Source: Planctomycetaceae bacterium
GTDB taxonomy: Bacteria > Planctomycetota > Planctomycetia > Planctomycetales > Planctomycetaceae
Length of the DNA: 10,434 nucleotides
Direction of reading: 5' to 3'
Assembly (NCBI GenBank): GCA_020426065.1
Contig: JAGQQT010000107.1
Coordinates: forward strand, 1-10,434
The translations under genes were made by a program, and so were the position numbers. This document shows, piece by piece, positions 6,716-10,434 of the stretch. Below the pieces are notes generated by a model that saw only the letters and a list, made by a program, of their open reading frames with translations, searched no databases and was not told the origin of the DNA. Numbering within the stretch: the first letter of the stretch is position 1; each line of letters starts with the position of its first letter.

Positions 6716-7558
6716 ATGAACTGGATTCGTTTCACGTTGCTGTCCTCGTGCTGTGCCCTGGCATTGAGTCAGATCGCTTGTACCGGAGTCTCCCGCCGGC
6801 ATTTGCGGATGAGCCAGCATCGAGCAATGCGGTTGTATGCCGAAAACCAGGAACTGATGAACGAGAACTCCACTCTCGCGATGCAGTCCTTTGAGAGCCA
6901 GCAGTCGATGCAGGCACTCGCTCAGCAGAATGCTCAGCTTGAGCAGCAGCTGGCTCATACTCACAATCATCTCAACATTGCCAACGAACGTCTGGCCAAT
7001 CTGCAGCACGAGCGTGGTGAGCTTCACGATCGTTACAAGAACCTGCTGATCCGTTCCCGCTCAGGTCACAGCCCGCTTTCTGAAGAAGCAACCCGACGCT
7101 TTCAGGAACTGGCCCGCAAGTATCCCAACTTCGAGTTCGATCCGATTACCGGTGTCAGTAAATTCCATGCAGACGTTCTGTTCTCATCAGGAAGTGCCAA
7201 CCTGCGGGAATCTGCTCGGCCGATGCTGCATGATCTGGCAGAAATCATGAATCATGGTTCCGCCCGCAGCCTGAACATGCTGGTGGTGGGGCATACCGAT
7301 GACCAGCCTATCTCCAATGCAAGCGTCAACCATCCAACCAACTGGCACCTGTCTACAAACCGCGCCAACTCCGTGCTGATGGCTCTGGAAGAATGCGGAG
7401 TTGCTGATCACCGGATGGGCGCCGCCGGATACGGTGAAACCCAGCCGCTGGTGGCCAATACCAGTCAGCAGGCCAGACAGCGAAACCGACGCGTGGAAAT
7501 CTTTGTCCTCAGCCCCGATGCCGTGGTGGCTGGCTGGGACCCTCGACACAAACATTGA
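6716..7558 (+). CDS. Envelope-anchored OmpA/MotB-like protein with coiled coil
   Basis: A 280-residue protein with three parts. The N-terminus (MNWIRFTLLSSCCALALSQIACTG) is a hydrophobic export signal with cysteines at 12, 13 and 22. Residues about 35-115 are rich in Gln, Glu, Ala and Leu and should form a long coiled coil. The C-terminal OmpA-like domain (about 148-265) has VLFSSGSANL, GHTDDQPI (192-199), NWHLSTNRANSVL, GYGETQP and NRRVEI (257-262), the residues that bind peptidoglycan. The layout suggests a protein fixed in a membrane and reaching to the cell wall. A lipoprotein is likely but the lipobox is not canonical: Cys22 has Gln at -3, and Cys12 leaves a very short hydrophobic stretch. 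AGGAG (6702-6706) lies 9 nt before the ATG, supporting this start. NWHLS and GHTDDQPI resemble MotB, but there is no MotB-type single helix with a proton-binding Asp. Confidence 0.88.
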   Translation: MNWIRFTLLSSCCALALSQIACTGVSRRHLRMSQHRAMRLYAENQELMNENSTLAMQSFESQQSMQALAQQNAQLEQQLAHTHNHLNIANERLANLQHERGELHDRYKNLLIRSRSGHSPLSEEATRRFQELARKYPNFEFDPITGVSKFHADVLFSSGSANLRESARPMLHDLAEIMNHGSARSLNMLVVGHTDDQPISNASVNHPTNWHLSTNRANSVLMALEECGVADHRMGAAGYGETQPLVANTSQQARQRNRRVEIFVLSPDAVVAGWDPRHKH

Positions 7559-7592
7559 AATCAGTGGTCGGAGAATCGTGAAAGCGATTCCG

Positions 7593-7629
7593 AAGCGGAG
7601 CTTTTTGGTCAGGAAAGCTCCGCTTTTTT
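7593..7629 (+). terminator. Intrinsic terminator of the OmpA-like gene
   Basis: A 12-bp perfect stem, AAGCGGAGCTTT (7593-7604) with AAAGCTCCGCTT (7614-7625), and a 9-base loop. T residues run from 7624 to 7629, with ATTTG after. It lies 34 bases beyond the stop codon. There is no T-tract on the other side, so it should not stop the convergent carboxypeptidase transcript. Confidence 0.93.
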
Positions 7630-7667
7630 ATTTGTCTTCTGAAATCTCTGAAACGCGAATCCACCAG

Positions 7668-9176
7668 TCAGCCAATTCGATAGACGTCGGTGAATTTCGT
7701 TTCGAGATGAGTGAGCAGGGGTTCGGAATCGAGCGGGCTGCCCGTCACAACCTTCACCAGATCCGCAGCCAGATACTGCTGACCTCGGGAATGAATGTTG
7801 GAGCGGAGCCAGTTCTTCAGTTTTGAGAAATCCCCTTTCACAAAATCATCCTGAAATCCGCCGCAATCCTGAACCGCTTTGCTGTAAAACTGGCTGGCAA
7901 AAAGATTCCCCAGGGCATAAGTGGGGAAATAACCAATCAGGCCAGCCGACCAGTGGACATCCTGCATGCAGCCGCGGGCATCGTCAGGTGGAACCATTCC
8001 GAAGTAAGCTTCAAATCGCTCGTTCCAGACCCCCGGAACATCGACCGCATTCAGATCCCCATTCATGAGGAGTTGTTCCAGTTCGAACCTCAACATGATA
8101 TGCAGATTGTAGGTCACTTCATCCGCTTCGACGCGAATCAGGGAAGGCTCCACAATATTGATGGCACGATAGAACTGGTCGAGCGTGACATCACCGAGCG
8201 AACTGGCAAAAGTCTGCTGAGCGAGCGGGAAGAAATATTGCCAGAAGGAGTAAGAACGCCCCACCAGATTTTCCCACATCCGGGACTGGGATTCATGGAT
8301 TCCCAGCGATACCGCTCGTCCCATACCCAGCCCGAAGGCATCTGGATTCAGCCCCTGCTCATACATGCCGTGCCCGGCTTCGTGCAGGGTTCCGAAAAAT
8401 GCCATGTTGAATTCCCGCTCGTTGTAGCGGGTGGTCAACCGGCAGTCTCCCGGTCCAAATCCACTGCAGAAGGGATGAGCAGATTCATCAATGCGGCCAC
8501 GCTCAAAGTCGAACCCGATTTTTTCAGCGGCCAGTCGGGAAAACGCCTGCTGACCGGCCTTGGGAAATTCACGTTGCAGCAATGAGCGGTCTGGTCTTGA
8601 TTTTGCTTGAGCAATCTGTCGGACAAGTGCCACGAGGGATTCTTTCAACGGCGCAAACGTTGCCTGGATGGAAGCCGAGGAAACTTCTGGCTCATACTCA
8701 TCCAGTAATGCGTCATATAAAGTCTGACCTTCACGGAGCAGACAGCGTGCCTGCTCCCGCTTCAGCTCAATAATCTGCTGCAGCCAGGGAGCAAAGGCGG
8801 GAAAATCATTCTGTTTCCGCGCCCTACTCCACATCTGCTGACCGAGAGAAGTCACCCGCGAGATTTCCCGAACCAGTTGATCGGGAAGTTTACAGGCCCG
8901 CACATAATTCCGACGGGCTTCCCTCACATTGACTGCTCGATCAGATGTGGAATCATCTCCCAGTTCAGCCAAAGCCGCGTCGATCAGTTCCCCGATTCGT
9001 GGAGAGGTGCTGCGGGAATGGCAGAGTCCGGCTATCAGGCTCAACTGTTCCGAACGGAGTTCCGCTCCGCCAGGAGGCATATAGGTTTCCTGTTCCCAGC
9101 CCAGCACGCTGCCACATGATTCGAGCGTGGCAATCTGTTGGAGTTCCTGAACCAGTTCTTCATACGCGGTGGACAT
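7668..9176 (-). CDS. M32 family metallocarboxypeptidase (Taq/Pfu carboxypeptidase type)
   Basis: A 502-residue protein of normal family length. The zinc site is intact: HEAGH (265-269) supplies His265, His269 and the catalytic Glu266, and HESQSRMWEN (294-303) gives the third ligand Glu295, with the same 30-residue spacing from the first His as in Thermus aquaticus carboxypeptidase. Other family blocks are visible: WEQETYMPPGGAELRSEQ near the start (from residue 27) and IRVEADEVTYNLHIMLRFELE in the second half. M32 enzymes remove C-terminal amino acids from peptides one at a time, usually in the cytoplasm; no signal peptide is seen here. AGGGA (9184-9188 on the other strand) lies 7 nt upstream of the ATG. 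The gene lies 119 bases downstream of the sugar kinase on the same strand and could share its transcript. I see no good terminator past its stop codon. Confidence 0.95.
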   Translation of the reverse strand: MSTAYEELVQELQQIATLESCGSVLGWEQETYMPPGGAELRSEQLSLIAGLCHSRSTSPRIGELIDAALAELGDDSTSDRAVNVREARRNYVRACKLPDQLVREISRVTSLGQQMWSRARKQNDFPAFAPWLQQIIELKREQARCLLREGQTLYDALLDEYEPEVSSASIQATFAPLKESLVALVRQIAQAKSRPDRSLLQREFPKAGQQAFSRLAAEKIGFDFERGRIDESAHPFCSGFGPGDCRLTTRYNEREFNMAFFGTLHEAGHGMYEQGLNPDAFGLGMGRAVSLGIHESQSRMWENLVGRSYSFWQYFFPLAQQTFASSLGDVTLDQFYRAINIVEPSLIRVEADEVTYNLHIMLRFELEQLLMNGDLNAVDVPGVWNERFEAYFGMVPPDDARGCMQDVHWSAGLIGYFPTYALGNLFASQFYSKAVQDCGGFQDDFVKGDFSKLKNWLRSNIHSRGQQYLAADLVKVVTGSPLDSEPLLTHLETKFTDVYRIG

Positions 9177-9295
9177 GGAGTGTTCCCTGCAATTTCGTTT
9201 CCTGATAAGTGATGGCCAAAGATATTCGATTCCCCTTCAGGGAAAAACTGACCACGCCGGATTTCTGGGGATTGAATGCGAATCTGTCTGATGAG

Positions 9296-10434
9296 CTACT
9301 GAGAACTGGAATCTGTTTTTTGTTCGCTCCTCAGGGCGAGCCGAGCTGCTCCGACAGCTGCCTGTTCGGCGAATTCCGGTGAGGAGACCGGAACCTGCCA
9401 GCGTTGCTCAATAATCTGTTCCAGCCAGGGATAATAGCTAAACAGGTTTCCGGTTGTGATCACTCGATCCAGCTGTGGCAAGCGGTGCAGATCCTGTTCA
9501 TAGGCCAGACACAGCTGCTCAATGATCCCCGCTAAAACCGCCTGCCCCATCGCTCCCAGCGAGAAACTGCTGCGATCAATCTGTGTGAAGGAGCCCAACC
9601 GCTGCGGATTGGCGCGTGTTCCCAGAAAGAGCGGTTCGCACTTGAGGGAAACGGAGTCATCAAACTGCAGAAGCTGATCGTTGAGTCGGGCCAGCAGTTC
9701 TTCCCGGCTGAGTGTGAGCCCCAGCGAGCCAATCCAGGAATGGATCTGATCCACAAACCAGGCCCACGTCGCTCCTCCCACAATCCCCGCTCCTACCCGC
9801 AGGAACTGCCCATCCAGATACGGACGAACTTCGATTTCATCAGCAGGAGTCAACTCCGAACTGATCCACGAAACCTGACCTCCCGTTCCCAGATTCAACA
9901 TCACATCGGTTTCCGGATTGACGAGCGAAGCATGCACCGCAGCCTGGTGATCACCAATTCCGGCGTAAACTGGAATCCCTTCCGGTAATGACCAGCCGGA
10001 ACCGGCTCGTGCAGAGACTTGTCCGAGCATCTGGCCCGTCTGAACCAGCGATGGAAAACAACTTGAGGGGATTTCAAATGGATCACTCCATCCGAAATCG
10101 AGTTTTCCCGATGACAGTTCATACATTCCCCAGGACGCAGCGAATGTCGGATCGATCCGGAATTCGGAGCCTGTTAATTGATGAGCGAAATGCCCCGTGA
10201 TATCCGCCGCATGGGCAAAGGATTCAGGCAACTGGTCCAGCAGTTTCAGCGCAATCAGGGTGACCAGGCCATATCCTGCGCGCAAATCGCAACCTGAGCG
10301 TTGACGGAAGTCTGTCGGAACGGACTTCTGCAGTCGTTCCAGCACATTTTCGTTTGATCCGGGAATCATGCGCAGGGCACGTCGATCCTGCCAGGTAATC
10401 AAATCTGAAACGGGCTCTCGCTGCTCATCATACA
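9296..10434 (-). CDS. FGGY family carbohydrate kinase, sedoheptulokinase-like (5' truncated by window)
   Basis: The frame is open to the right edge and shows 378 residues; the TTG at 10402 is an internal Leu, not a start. Visible residues begin YDEQREPVSDLITWQDRR, and the LITWQDxR block is typical of FGGY kinases near sedoheptulokinase. The likely catalytic base is the Asp in GIGDHQAAVHASL (visible Asp161), matching Asp245 in GDQQAALFG of glycerol kinase. LNLGTGGQVSW follows as the second phosphate-binding loop, and VITTGNLFSYYPWLEQII near the C-terminus is the adenosine-binding region. About 80-100 N-terminal residues with the first phosphate loop are outside the window. The enzyme should phosphorylate a sugar or ketose with ATP in the cytoplasm. 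Sedoheptulose is a guess from the LITWQD block; xylulose or another ketose is possible. It ends at TAG 9296-9298. Confidence 0.88.
   Translation of the reverse strand, partial: YDEQREPVSDLITWQDRRALRMIPGSNENVLERLQKSVPTDFRQRSGCDLRAGYGLVTLIALKLLDQLPESFAHAADITGHFAHQLTGSEFRIDPTFAASWGMYELSSGKLDFGWSDPFEIPSSCFPSLVQTGQMLGQVSARAGSGWSLPEGIPVYAGIGDHQAAVHASLVNPETDVMLNLGTGGQVSWISSELTPADEIEVRPYLDGQFLRVGAGIVGGATWAWFVDQIHSWIGSLGLTLSREELLARLNDQLLQFDDSVSLKCEPLFLGTRANPQRLGSFTQIDRSSFSLGAMGQAVLAGIIEQLCLAYEQDLHRLPQLDRVITTGNLFSYYPWLEQIIEQRWQVPVSSPEFAEQAAVGAARLALRSEQKTDSSSQ

Noticed and set aside
7953..8585. 210-codon plus-strand frame
   Set aside because: It is antisense to the M32 carboxypeptidase across its zinc site, so it is a shadow.
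9228..9250. TTCCC/GGGAA hairpin between kinase and carboxypeptidase
   Set aside because: The stem is five pairs with no T-tract after it on the minus strand, so it is not a terminator and does not argue against co-transcription.

Overview
The window most likely comes from a planctomycete chromosome (Gimesia/Rubinisphaera-like). This is an inference from a Tat-exported Gfo/Idh/MocA oxidoreductase of the kind expanded in Planctomycetota, a two-helix membrane protein of a type I associate with that phylum, moderate GC, and loosely packed genes that often change strand. It looks like ordinary housekeeping sequence. I see no insertion sequence, phage gene, CRISPR array, tRNA or rRNA, and no convincing new multi-gene system.

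Layout, left to right. The 3' end of an FdhF/YdeP-like molybdopterin oxidoreductase (+) meets a SAM methyltransferase (-) stop codon to stop codon at position 569/570. Upstream of the methyltransferase on the same strand is an uncharacterised two-helix membrane protein (1775-2284, -). A 390-base divergent region, which may hold a 46-residue cysteine-rich small protein (2450-2590, +), leads to the Tat-exported oxidoreductase (2675-3997, +). That gene and the convergent A-type Fe-S carrier (4142-4474, -) are separated by two terminators, one for each strand. The Fe-S carrier has a recognisable promoter and is divergent from a PIN-PhoH ATPase (4764 or 4737 to 6128, +). A 587-base gap without a convincing gene follows, then an envelope OmpA/MotB-like protein (6716-7558, +) with a strong terminator. 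Last are an M32 carboxypeptidase (7668-9176, -) and, upstream on the same strand, an FGGY carbohydrate kinase that runs off the right edge.

The genes do not form one pathway. They cover redox (molybdoenzyme, exported oxidoreductase), Fe-S maturation, RNA/NTP metabolism (PIN-PhoH), envelope structure (OmpA-like), peptide turnover (M32) and sugar phosphorylation (FGGY). The only likely co-transcribed pair is the kinase and the carboxypeptidase, with a 119-base gap. The more interesting items are the palindromic stop-stop junction, the strand-specific terminator pair, a possible switching leader with a stranded Shine-Dalgarno ahead of PIN-PhoH, the possible small protein, and the unexplained 6129-6715 gap.
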